Part shown: piece by piece, positions 7,220 to 14,592 of the stretch
Position numbering within the stretch: the stretch's first letter is position 1
Layout of the letters: each line of letters opens with the position of its first letter
Assembly (NCBI GenBank): GCA_910584205.1
Contig: CAJUAA010000026.1
Location: 1 to 60,124, forward strand
From: an uncultured Lachnospiraceae bacterium
GTDB lineage: Bacteria; Bacillota; Clostridia; Lachnospirales; Lachnospiraceae
Direction: 5' to 3'
DNA length: 60,124 nt
Program-made: the position numbers and the translations under genes
The notes under the pieces: model-generated
Database searches by the model: none
What the model was told of the DNA's origin: nothing
The model's input: only the letters and a program-made list of their open reading frames with translations

Positions 7220-8292
7220 ATGAAGCGAAAAAAACGGGACAATGTGATAAAAAACACCATGATCACTCTTGGGATATTGACGGCTGCCGCACTGACTGCA
7301 TTTCTGCTGCAGCATTTTGTGTCTACAGATACCCATGTACCGCTGCTGTTTGTGCTGGCGGTACTGTTCATATCCCGGTTTACAGACGGCTATATCTATG
7401 GGATTGCCGCATCAGCCGCTGCGATTATATGCGTTAATTATGTGTTTACTTATCCATATTTTGAGATTAATTTTACGCTGACGGGTTATCCGCTGACGTT
7501 TGTGGCCATGCTGGCGGTTTCATTAAGCGTCAGCACACTGACGACCCAGATCAAGCAGCAGGAACACATCCGCCTGGAGGTGGAGAAAGAGAAGATGAGA
7601 GGCAATCTGCTGCGGGCCGTGTCCCATGATATTCGTACCCCCCTTACCTCCATCGTCGGTTCGGCTTCCGGCATTTTGGACAATGAGAGCGTACTTCCCC
7701 GGGAGCATATGCTGGAACTGGTGAAGGATATCCGGGAGGAGGCCCAGTGGCTGATCCGTATTGTGGAAAATCTCCTGTCTGTCACCCGGATCAACGGGGA
7801 AAATGCGCAGATTCATACGGAGGAAGAGATCGTGGAGGAAATCGTGGGCAGCGCGGTGCTGAAATTTCAGAAGCGTTTTCCGGAGGTGAAGGTGGAGGTT
7901 CTCATGCCGGAAGCATTTCTCATGGTTCCCATGGACGGGATACTGATCGAACAGGTGCTCGTGAATCTTCTGGAAAATTCAGTTCTGCACGGAAAGACCA
8001 TCGATCGGATCAGGATCATCGTGGGAAGCTGCCGGGCAGGCTCCTGGTGGCAGTGGAGGACGACGGTGAAGGTATCCGGGAATCAGTCCTGCCGGTTATC
8101 TTTGAGGGAGGCCTGCATTCGGGGGAAGGAGAAGAATGTGATTCCGGACGCAACATGGGAATCGGCCTGTCCGTCTGCATGAGCATCGTCCGGGCCCACA
8201 AGGGCGACATGGAAGCGGAAAACAGAAAAGAAGGGGGAGCGAGGGTTTCCTTCTGGCTTTCCATGGAGGAGAAGGATGGATATCAAAGATAA
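7220..8292 (+). pseudogene. KdpD-like sensor histidine kinase, frameshifted
   Basis: Starts at ATG 7220 with four hydrophobic segments of a DUF4118-type sensor (residues 11-110), then a HisKA domain with the phospho-acceptor His136 in VSHDIRTPLTSIVGSASGIL, then the ATPase N-box LIEQVLVNLLENSVLHG. Near position 8017-8022 the frame breaks. The first frame reads on into meaningless sequence to 8182, while the correct continuation (RLLVAVEDDGEGI, then NMGIGLSVCMSIVRAHKG) is in another frame and ends at 8292. A single missing base explains it. The kinase lacks the KdpD and USP domains of full KdpD. Together with stops in the adjacent regulator gene this is best read as a true pseudogene rather than a sequencing error. 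An intact, longer homologue is at 46148-49111. Confidence 0.85.
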
Positions 8293-8983
8293 GGTGCTGG
8301 TGGTGGAAGATGATAAGAGTATCCGGAATTTTATCCGGGCAGTACTGGAGGCAAACCATTACGACGTTATTATGGCGGAGACAGGGACGTAGGCATACAG
8401 CCTGATTACATCCAGATGTCCGGATGTGGTAATCCTGGATCTGGGGCTTCCGGACATGGACGGCATAAAGATTCTGAAAAATGTGCGGGAATGGTCCAGC
8501 ATGCCGGTCATTGTGGTTTCTGCCCGTACCCACGAAAAGGATAAGGTGGAGGCGCTGGATCTGGGAGCCGACGACTATATTACGAAGCCCTTTGACACCT
8601 CTGAGCTGCTGGCAAGGATTCGGACGGCCATCCGTCACGCCAGGGCGGCCTGCATGGCGCCTGAGGGGCTGCAGACCGGAACCTATCGGTCCAAAGGAAT
8701 GCTGATTGACTATGACAAGCACAGGGTGTATATTGATGACAGGGACGTGAAGCTGACCCAGAATGAGTACAAGATCGTGAGCCTTCTTGGAAAATACGGG
8801 GGAAAGGTGCTGACCTATGATTTTATCATCCGGGAAATCTGGGGGCCCAATATGAAGACGGATAACCGGATCCTGCGGGTGAATATGGCTAATATCCGCA
8901 GAAAAATGGAGAAAAATCCGGCATAGCCGGAATATATTTTTACAGAAGTGGGAGTGGGTTACCGGATCGTGGATCCAGATTAG
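8276..8983 (+). pseudogene. KdpE/OmpR-type response regulator with two in-frame amber stops
   Basis: ATG 8276 overlaps the kinase 3' end by 17 nt. Read through, the 235-codon frame is a complete receiver plus winged-helix regulator: VLVVEDDKSIRNF, VVILDLGLPDMDG (phospho-acceptor Asp), VVSARTHEKDKVEALDLGAD, YITKPFDTSELLARI, then the DNA-binding domain KLTQNEYKIVSLLGKYGGKV and FTEVGVGYRIVDPD. TAG codons interrupt it at 8390-8392 (receiver alpha-1 region) and 8924-8926 (just before the last strand). TAG is an ordinary terminator elsewhere in the window, so read-through is unlikely. An internal start could still make a fragment from about 8426. Confidence 0.85.
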
Positions 8984-9012
8984 GCAGTTTGTAGGAAGTA
9001 GACATAGATCAG

Positions 9013-9041
9013 TTGATTTTGCTGAAAAAATTTAGTAATAT
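9013..9041 (+). promoter_or_regulatory. Candidate promoter of yjfB
   Basis: TTGATT (9013-9018), 17-nt spacer, TATAAT-like TAATAT (9036-9041). The leader would be only about 15 nt, ending in the strong ribosome-binding site AAAGGAGGTG. Confidence 0.42.
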
Positions 9042-9062
9042 TTTTATAAAGGAGGTGAACAG

Positions 9063-9242
9063 ATGGATATATCGGGCTTATCGGTGTCGTATACTTCGGG
9101 TACGATAAATACAGGTCTGGAGATTGCCATGTTATCGAAGGCGCTTGACACGGCGGAAAGCGCGGCTCAGGTGCTGACGGAGATGATGGGGCAGGCGGCG
9201 ATCATTCCAGGATTGGGCGAGCATATCGATATCCGGGCATGA
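9063..9242 (+). CDS. yjfB: YjfB-family small protein (putative motility protein)
   Basis: 59 residues beginning MDISGLSVSYTSG, with LEIAMLSKALDTAESAAQVL and a short tail. This matches the YjfB family (about 60 residues, named putative motility protein; in Bacillus under SigD control). A near-perfect ribosome-binding site AAAGGAGGTG ends 5-7 nt before ATG 9063, and a good terminator follows at 9267-9299, so it is a monocistronic gene. I see no flagellar genes in the window. The promoter-like element is sigma-A-like, not obviously SigD-like. Confidence 0.72.
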   Translation: MDISGLSVSYTSGTINTGLEIAMLSKALDTAESAAQVLTEMMGQAAIIPGLGEHIDIRA

Positions 9243-9266
9243 CCGAACGAAGTTGTGGGAAAAGTC

Positions 9267-9299
9267 CGGGAGACCGCAGGAGTGCGGCTCCCGTTTTTT
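9267..9299 (+). terminator. Rho-independent terminator after yjfB
   Basis: CGGGAGACCGCA (9267-9278) pairs with TGCGGCTCCCG (9283-9293) with one bulged base, followed by six T. Confidence 0.8.
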
Positions 9300-9392
9300 G
9301 ACAAACTCCATGCAGGAGGCAGGAGCAGGAAACTGTCTTTGAGAAGGGCTGTTTGCCGGGAAACGGGAACCGCGCTTTTGCATGGATTCTGG

Positions 9393-9421
9393 TTGCCGCT
9401 TCGGAAGGACTGTGCGATAAT
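9393..9421 (+). promoter_or_regulatory. Candidate promoter of nth
   Basis: TTGCCG (9393-9398), 17-nt spacer, GATAAT (9416-9421), about 20 bp before the ATG at 9441. The preceding 9300-9392 holds only a spaced 8-bp inverted repeat (TCCATGCA ... TGCATGGA). Confidence 0.4.
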
Positions 9422-9440
9422 GGATACGAGGTGAATTGAG

Positions 9441-10088
9441 ATGGAAAAAGAGGCACAAAAGAAAAAACTGACGCTGGAACTGATCAGGCGACTGAAGGAA
9501 GCCTATCCGGATGCCGGCTGTACGCTGGACTATGACGATGCGTGGAAGCTTCTGGTCAGCGTGCGTCTGGCGGCGCAGTGTACGGATGCCAGGGTCAATG
9601 TGGTGGTGGAAAAGCTGTATGAGAAATTTCCGGATGTGGACGCCCTTGCAGGGGCAGAAGTGGAAGAGATCGAAGAGATCGTCCGGCCCTGCGGACTGGG
9701 AAAGAGCAAGGCGAGAGATATCAGCGCCTGTATGAAGATTCTGAAGGACCAGTATGGAGGAAAGGTTCCCGGGGATTTTGACGCGCTTCTGAAGCTTCCG
9801 GGCGTGGGAAGGAAGAGCGCGAATCTTATCATGGGGGACGTGTTCGGCAAGCCGGCCATCGTGACCGATACCCACTGTATCCGCCTGGTGAACCGGATGG
9901 GGCTGGTGGACGGCATTCAGGAGCCGAAAAAGGTGGAAATGGCTCTTTGGAAACTGATCCCGCCGGAGGAAGGCAGCGATTTCTGCCATCGCCTGGTTTA
10001 TCATGGAAGAGATGTATGTACGGCGCGGACAAAACCGTACTGTGACCGGTGCTGTGTGAGCGACCTGTGCGCAAAGTCAGGAATCTGA
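9441..10088 (+). CDS. nth: Endonuclease III (DNA glycosylase/AP lyase)
   Basis: 215-residue base-excision-repair enzyme that removes oxidised pyrimidines and cuts at abasic sites. Helix-hairpin-helix LPGVGRKSANLI near residues 114-125 contains the catalytic Lys, and the catalytic Asp is in IVTDTHCIRLVNRMG. The C-terminal Cys cluster CTARTKPYCDRCCVSDLC is the [4Fe-4S] site, with one residue more between the first two Cys than in E. coli. The AAQCTDARVN segment replaces the usual SAQATD. GAGGTG precedes ATG 9441. The gene stands alone between yjfB and the zinc operon. Confidence 0.93.
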   Translation: MEKEAQKKKLTLELIRRLKEAYPDAGCTLDYDDAWKLLVSVRLAAQCTDARVNVVVEKLYEKFPDVDALAGAEVEEIEEIVRPCGLGKSKARDISACMKILKDQYGGKVPGDFDALLKLPGVGRKSANLIMGDVFGKPAIVTDTHCIRLVNRMGLVDGIQEPKKVEMALWKLIPPEEGSDFCHRLVYHGRDVCTARTKPYCDRCCVSDLCAKSGI

Positions 10089-10194
10089 CAGAAAACGACG
10101 GAAAAAGAAGGAGAGCAGGAGCTCTTCTTTTTTTGATGTCCCGGCCAGACGGACGGCGTCGGGGGCTGACTGGAGCGGATGGGGAATTTCCCCC

Positions 10195-10222
10195 TTGACA
10201 TCTGGCCAGATGGGACTATAAT
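10195..10222 (+). promoter_or_regulatory. Promoter of the zur-znu operon
   Basis: Consensus TTGACA (10195-10200), 16-nt spacer and consensus TATAAT (10217-10222). The -10 overlaps the operator at 10220-10242. Confidence 0.8.
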
Positions 10223-10242
10223 ATGAGAGTAATTCTCATATT
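10220..10242. promoter_or_regulatory. Fur-family (Zur) operator
   Basis: Perfect inverted repeat AATATGAGA (10220-10228), 5-nt centre, TCTCATATT (10234-10242). The core TGAGAGTAATTCTCA has the 7-1-7 layout of Fur/Zur/PerR boxes. It covers the end of the -10 and the start site, so bound repressor would block transcription. Because it sits directly before a Fur-family gene and a zinc-type ABC operon, autoregulation by that protein is the simplest reading. Confidence 0.72.
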
Positions 10243-10255
10243 TGGAGGAGGAGAG

Positions 10256-10699
10256 ATGGCCCGTTATCAGACGGAACAGAAGAGAATCGTTCTGGCATAT
10301 ATGAAGGCACACAGCGAGGAAGCGTTTACCATCGAAGAGCTGTGCCGAAAATTGAAGGAGGAACCGGAGATTACAGCGGTTCCCGGGAAAAGCACAGTAT
10401 ACCGCATCATACCGAAACTGGTGGAGGAAGGACTGGTGAAGCGTTTTGTCCGGGGAAACAGCCGGCAGTTTCTGTACCAGATGATGTGCGGCGAGCACTG
10501 CAGCCGGCATCTCCATATGAAATGTTCCGTATGCGGAAAGCTGTATCATATGGAAGATACCGAGAGTGAGGCGCTGTTTCTGCAGGTGATGAAAAAACAT
10601 CATTTTCAGCTGGATGAAGGGAAGACGGTGCTGTTCGGGCACTGTGAAGGGTGCAGCGGGCAGAAGGAAGCGGGTTCGAAAGGAGCGGAGGATGAGTAG
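10256..10699 (+). CDS. zur: Fur-family metalloregulator, probably Zur
   Basis: 147 residues from ATG 10256, which follows GGAGGAGGAG. N-terminal winged helix (KRIVLAYMKAHSEEAFTIEE through GKSTVYRIIPKLVEEGLVKRF), then a dimerisation domain with structural zinc Cys pairs (MKCSVCGKLYH and GHCEGCSG) and sensor-site residues (CGEHCSRHLHM). It is the first gene of an operon with a zinc-type ABC importer and overlaps the next gene by 8 nt. Zinc-dependent repression of the operon through the operator at 10220-10242 is inferred. PerR or iron Fur cannot be excluded, but the transporter argues for zinc. Confidence 0.82.
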   Translation: MARYQTEQKRIVLAYMKAHSEEAFTIEELCRKLKEEPEITAVPGKSTVYRIIPKLVEEGLVKRFVRGNSRQFLYQMMCGEHCSRHLHMKCSVCGKLYHMEDTESEALFLQVMKKHHFQLDEGKTVLFGHCEGCSGQKEAGSKGAEDE

Positions 10700-11726
10700 G
10701 AAAAGGCGGATGGCCGCGGCGGTTCTGGCGCTGCTTCTGGCGTTTGGGATGACGGGCTGCGGGGGCCGGGAGGAGGCGTCGAATGCCGGGGAGGACGGCC
10801 GCCTGAAGATCGTCTGTACGATTTTTCCGGAATATGACTGGGTCCGGGAGATTCTGGGAGAACAGGCGGAGGAGGCGGAACTTACGCTTCTTATGAAAAA
10901 CGGCGCCGACCTGCACAGTTACCAGCCCACGGTCTGGGATATGAGGAAGATCGCCGAGGCGGATCTGTTTCTCTATGTGGGGGGAGAATCGGATTTCTGG
11001 ATCGAGGCGGCGCTTGCGCATACGGAAAATCCGGGGCAGATTACCCTGAACCTGATGGAGGTTCTGGAGGAATCTGTAAAGAAAGAGGAGCATCCGGAGG
11101 GCGTGCGGCCGGCCAGGGGGCATGAACATACGGAACACGGCCATTCCGGAGAGGAAGAGGAGCACGGACCGGAAGCATATGACGAGCATGTCTGGATGTC
11201 TCTTCGGAACGCGCAGACGGCCTGCCGGGCAGTGACGGAGGTGTTGTGCCGGCTGGACGAAGCGCATGGAGCGCTGTATGAAGAAAACAACAGAGCGTAT
11301 AAGGAAAAACTGCAGGCGCTGGATGAGGCTTACGAAGAAGCGGTGGGGCAGGCGTCTGTACCGGCCCTTCTCTTTGGAGACCGTTTTCCGTTCCGGTATC
11401 TGGCGGAGGATTACGGGCTCACCTGCTACGCGGCATTCGCGGGCTGTTCTGCGGAGACGGAGGCAAGTTTTGAGACGATTACGTTTCTGGCAGAAAAAGC
11501 CGGAGAACTGGGACTTCCGGCGGTGATGAAGATCGACGGATCGGACGGCAGGATCGCCCGGACCATTGCCGGCAATACCAGAACCGGGGATCAGAAGGTG
11601 CTGCTTCTGGATTCCATGCAGTCCGTAAGCGGACAGGAGATCGAGGCGGGAGAAACATATATGGGCATTATGGAGCGCAATCTGGAGACTCTGAAGGAAG
11701 CGCTGGCAGTGACAGGAGGAAGATAA
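10692..11726 (+). CDS. znuA: Zinc-type ABC transporter substrate-binding lipoprotein
   Basis: 344-residue cluster A-I metal-binding protein. Lipoprotein signal with hydrophobic core AAAVLALLLAFG and lipobox MTGC (lipidated Cys23), so it is anchored outside the membrane. Mature domain: KIVCTIFPEYDWVREILG, GADLHSYQPTVWDM (first metal His), then a His/Glu-rich loop (residues about 138-165: HEHTEHGHSGEEEEHG) followed by DEHVWMS with a conserved ligand His. The His-rich loop is typical of zinc rather than manganese binders. Near 280 the usual Asp/His segment reads MKIDGSDGRIARTI. ATG 10692 follows AAAGGAG. It captures metal for the ZnuCB complex encoded next. Confidence 0.9.
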   Translation: MSRKRRMAAAVLALLLAFGMTGCGGREEASNAGEDGRLKIVCTIFPEYDWVREILGEQAEEAELTLLMKNGADLHSYQPTVWDMRKIAEADLFLYVGGESDFWIEAALAHTENPGQITLNLMEVLEESVKKEEHPEGVRPARGHEHTEHGHSGEEEEHGPEAYDEHVWMSLRNAQTACRAVTEVLCRLDEAHGALYEENNRAYKEKLQALDEAYEEAVGQASVPALLFGDRFPFRYLAEDYGLTCYAAFAGCSAETEASFETITFLAEKAGELGLPAVMKIDGSDGRIARTIAGNTRTGDQKVLLLDSMQSVSGQEIEAGETYMGIMERNLETLKEALAVTGGR

Positions 11727-11727
11727 T

Positions 11728-12447
11728 ATGGCGCAGCTGTCGTGCAGAAATGTGGTATTGGGATATGAGGGAAAGACGGTGGTGCAGAACCTGAATTTTG
11801 AGGTGAACAGAGGAGATTATCTGTGCATCGTCGGTGAAAACGGTTCCGGCAAGAGTACGCTGATCCGGGCGCTGCTCCGCCTGAAATCGCCCATGTCCGG
11901 GGAGATTCTGACCGGCGACGGACTGGAGGCGGACGGGATCGGTTACCTGCCGCAGCAGACTATCGTACAGCGGGATTTTCCGGCGTCCGTCAGGGAAATC
12001 GTTTTAAGCGGCTGCCTGGGACGCTTTGGCTGGCGGCCGTTTTACGGAAGGGCGGAGAAGGCCGAAGCAGAGCAGAATATGGAAAAGCTGGGGATCGCCC
12101 ATCTGGCGGGGAGATGCTACCGGGAGCTGTCCGGAGGCCAGCAGCAGAGGGTACTGTTGGCGAGAGCGCTCTGCGCCACCCGTTTCATGCTGCTTCTGGA
12201 TGAGCCGGTGGCCGGGCTGGACCCGTCCGCGGTCCAGGAGATGTACGGCCTTCTGGAGACGCTGAACCGGGAGGAGCGAATCACGATCATTATGGTGTCC
12301 CACGATATCCAGGCGGCGGTCCGGTATGCGGACCATATCCTTCACATCAGTGAGGAGCCGCTGTTTTTCGGCACAAAGGAGGAGTATCTGAAAAGTCCCG
12401 TCGGGAGGAGATACCTTTCCGTTACAGGAGGTGAACAAAATGCTTGA
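11728..12447 (+). CDS. znuC: Zinc-type ABC transporter ATP-binding protein
   Basis: 239-residue cytoplasmic ATPase. Walker A GENGSGKST near residues 37-45, Q-loop GYLPQQ, signature LSGGQQQR, Walker B MLLLDEP and the switch His in MVSHD. It starts 1 nt after the znuA stop codon and overlaps the permease start by 8 nt, so all are co-translated. It powers metal import through the membrane permease encoded next. Confidence 0.93.
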   Translation: MAQLSCRNVVLGYEGKTVVQNLNFEVNRGDYLCIVGENGSGKSTLIRALLRLKSPMSGEILTGDGLEADGIGYLPQQTIVQRDFPASVREIVLSGCLGRFGWRPFYGRAEKAEAEQNMEKLGIAHLAGRCYRELSGGQQQRVLLARALCATRFMLLLDEPVAGLDPSAVQEMYGLLETLNREERITIIMVSHDIQAAVRYADHILHISEEPLFFGTKEEYLKSPVGRRYLSVTGGEQNA

Positions 12448-13279
12448 CATGCTTGCAGTGTATTTTCATTATCCGTTTGTCCGATACGCCATGCTGGTGG
12501 GGGTGCTGATCGCCCTGTCCTCCTCGCTTCTGGGCGTGTCTCTCGTCCTGAAGCGCTTTTCTTTCATCGGGGACGGGCTTTCCCATGTGGCGTTCGGCGC
12601 CATGGCGGTGGCGACGGTGATGGATGTGGCAAGCGATACGGCAGTGGTCCTGCCGGTCACCATAGCGGCGGCCGTCCTGCTGCTGCGCACCGGACAGAAC
12701 GCCAGACTGAAGGGGGACGCCGCCATCGCCATGATCTCCGTGGGTGCGCTGGCGTCCGGTTATCTGCTGCTGAACCTGTTTTCCCGGTCGGCCAATCTGA
12801 GCGGCGACGTTTGCAGCACCCTCTTTGGGTCCACGGCGATCCTGACCCTCTCCGAGACGGATGTGTGGCTCTGCGTCATCCTGTCGCTCGTTGTTGTAAT
12901 TCTCTTTACGATGTGTTATCACAGGATTTTCGCGGTGACGTTTGACGAGACGTTTGCCAAAGCCACCGGGATGAAGGCGGATCGGTACAATCTGCTGGTG
13001 GCGGTGGTGACCGCTTCCGTTATCGTGCTTGCCATGAAGCTGGCGGGCTCCCTGCTCATATCCGCGCTCATCATCTTTCCGGCGCTCTCCGCCATGCGGC
13101 TGTTCAAAAGCTTCCGGGGCGTGATTCTGTCGTCTGCCGTCCTGTCTGTCGTCTGCGCGGCAGCGGGGATCCTTCTTTCCATTGTGGCGTCCACGCCGGT
13201 GGGGGCCACCATCGTCTGCATGGACATGGCCGTATTTGCCCTGTGCAGCCTGGCGGGAATGGTGTTGAAACGCAGCTGA
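12440..13279 (+). CDS. znuB: Zinc-type ABC transporter permease
   Basis: 279-residue membrane protein of the ABC-3 family with about eight hydrophobic segments (for example FVRYAMLVGVLIALSSSLLG and ILSLVVVILFTMCYH). Family features include LVLKRFSFIGDGLSHVAFGA and FDETFAKATGM. I choose ATG 12440 because AGGAGGTG (12426-12433) sits at ideal spacing; the in-frame GTG 12431 lies within that site. It is the last gene of the zur-znuACB operon. No terminator is obvious, and the next promoter begins at 13287. Confidence 0.92.
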   Translation: MLDMLAVYFHYPFVRYAMLVGVLIALSSSLLGVSLVLKRFSFIGDGLSHVAFGAMAVATVMDVASDTAVVLPVTIAAAVLLLRTGQNARLKGDAAIAMISVGALASGYLLLNLFSRSANLSGDVCSTLFGSTAILTLSETDVWLCVILSLVVVILFTMCYHRIFAVTFDETFAKATGMKADRYNLLVAVVTASVIVLAMKLAGSLLISALIIFPALSAMRLFKSFRGVILSSAVLSVVCAAAGILLSIVASTPVGATIVCMDMAVFALCSLAGMVLKRS

Positions 13280-13286
13280 GAAGGGA

Positions 13287-13315
13287 TTGCCGGATGGACA
13301 AAAACAGAGTATACT
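13287..13315 (+). promoter_or_regulatory. Promoter of the ADH-ALDH genes
   Basis: TTGCCG (13287-13292), 17-nt spacer, TATACT (13310-13315), about 70 nt before the ATG. Confidence 0.5.
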
Positions 13316-13386
13316 GAATCTGGATCTGTCAGAGAACGGCGGACGTTTTTGCAGATTGACAATCGACCTGGAGGAGTAGATACGAT

Positions 13387-14589
13387 ATGCGGCTTACAAG
13401 AAGAATATACTGCAGGATATTTCAGACTGTTTTTCGGGCGGCGCTGCCCGTGCTGCCCTATCGGAATCCGAAGATCATCCCCTCGGTAGCGGGGATTGCG
13501 GATGTGTGCAGGAGGAAACATGTGGATTCCGTCATGATCGTCACAGACAGCGGAATCCGAAGCCTGGGGCTGACCCGGTTTCTGGAGAAGACATTGGAGG
13601 AGAACGGAATCGCCTTCTGTATCTACGACCGGACCGTGGCGAACCCGACGATCTGGAATGTGGAGGAGGCAAGAGAACTGTACCTTGCCCATGGAGCCCG
13701 GGCTATCATCGCCTTTGGAGGAGGCTCGTCCATGGACTGCGCAAAGGCGGCGGGAGCCAGGATCGTGAAGCCCCGGCAGAGCATCAGCCGGATGAAGGGA
13801 CTGCTGAAGGTACATAAGAAACTTCCGCTTCTGATCGCCGTGCCCACGACGGCGGGAACGGGCAGCGAGACGACGCTGGCGGCGGTCATTACGGACAGTG
13901 AAAAGCACCATAAATATCCCATCAATGATTTCAGCCTGATCCCGCGCTACGCGGTGCTGGATTATCACGAGACCCTGGGGCTTCCCAAAAGCATCACAGC
14001 TACCACCGGTATGGATGCGCTGACTCATGCGGTGGAAGCGTATATCGGGAATTCCACCACGAAGGAGACCCGTATAATGGCGGAGGAGGCCGTCCATCTG
14101 ATCTATCAGCATTTGAAGGCGGCGTATGAAAACGGATCGGACAAGGAAGCGAGAAGCGGGATGCTGAAGGCGGCGTACTGCGCGGGAGTGGCATTTACCA
14201 AATCCTATGTAGGATATATTCACGCGGTAGCGCATTCTCTGGGAGGACAGTATGGAACGCCCCACGGACTGGCCAATGCAGTGATTCTGCCCATCGTGCT
14301 GCGGATGTACGGTCCGGCCTGTGAGAAAAAGCTGGCGAGGCTGGCAAGAAATGCGGGCGTGGTGGACCGGAAGATGAAGGACAAAGAGGCGGCCGGCTGT
14401 TTTGTGGAATGGGTTCAGTGGATGAACGATACCATGGAGATTCCGCGTCATTTTCCGGAGATCCAGGAGGAGGATATTCCGACCATGGCCCGCCATGCGG
14501 ATCAGGAAGGAAATCCTCTGTATCCGGTTCCGGTGCTCATGGACCGGAAGGAACTGGAGCAGATCTATCATGAAGTGAAGGGAAGATAA
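13387..14589 (+). CDS. Iron-containing (group III) alcohol dehydrogenase
   Basis: 400-residue NAD(P)-dependent oxidoreductase. Nucleotide-binding AFGGGSSMDCAKAAGAR near residues 112-128, PTTAGTGSETT near 155, the metal-binding segment GMDALTHAVEAY near 207-218 and HAVAHSLGGQYGTPHGLANA near 279-298 (metal His residues). It oxidises primary alcohols or reduces aldehydes; the substrate is not evident. It begins with a basic, unusually hydrophobic N-terminus (RRIYCRIFQTVFRAALPVLP) that could contact the membrane. It is followed after 3 nt by an aldehyde dehydrogenase, so the pair likely interconverts an alcohol, its aldehyde and the acid. Confidence 0.92.
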   Translation: MRLTRRIYCRIFQTVFRAALPVLPYRNPKIIPSVAGIADVCRRKHVDSVMIVTDSGIRSLGLTRFLEKTLEENGIAFCIYDRTVANPTIWNVEEARELYLAHGARAIIAFGGGSSMDCAKAAGARIVKPRQSISRMKGLLKVHKKLPLLIAVPTTAGTGSETTLAAVITDSEKHHKYPINDFSLIPRYAVLDYHETLGLPKSITATTGMDALTHAVEAYIGNSTTKETRIMAEEAVHLIYQHLKAAYENGSDKEARSGMLKAAYCAGVAFTKSYVGYIHAVAHSLGGQYGTPHGLANAVILPIVLRMYGPACEKKLARLARNAGVVDRKMKDKEAAGCFVEWVQWMNDTMEIPRHFPEIQEEDIPTMARHADQEGNPLYPVPVLMDRKELEQIYHEVKGR

Positions 14590-14592
14590 CAC

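Noticed and set aside
8390..8926. In-frame TAG codons as recoded amber (pyrrolysine-type) codons
   Set aside because: TAG ends other intact genes here (for example the lysR-type and HK-adjacent genes), no PylT/PylS is visible, and the same locus also has a frameshift. Simple decay is the better explanation.
12919..14592. Long minus-strand open frame opposite znuB and the alcohol dehydrogenase
   Set aside because: Covers two well-recognised plus-strand genes; His/Arg/Gln-rich composition is typical of an antisense shadow in GC-rich DNA.
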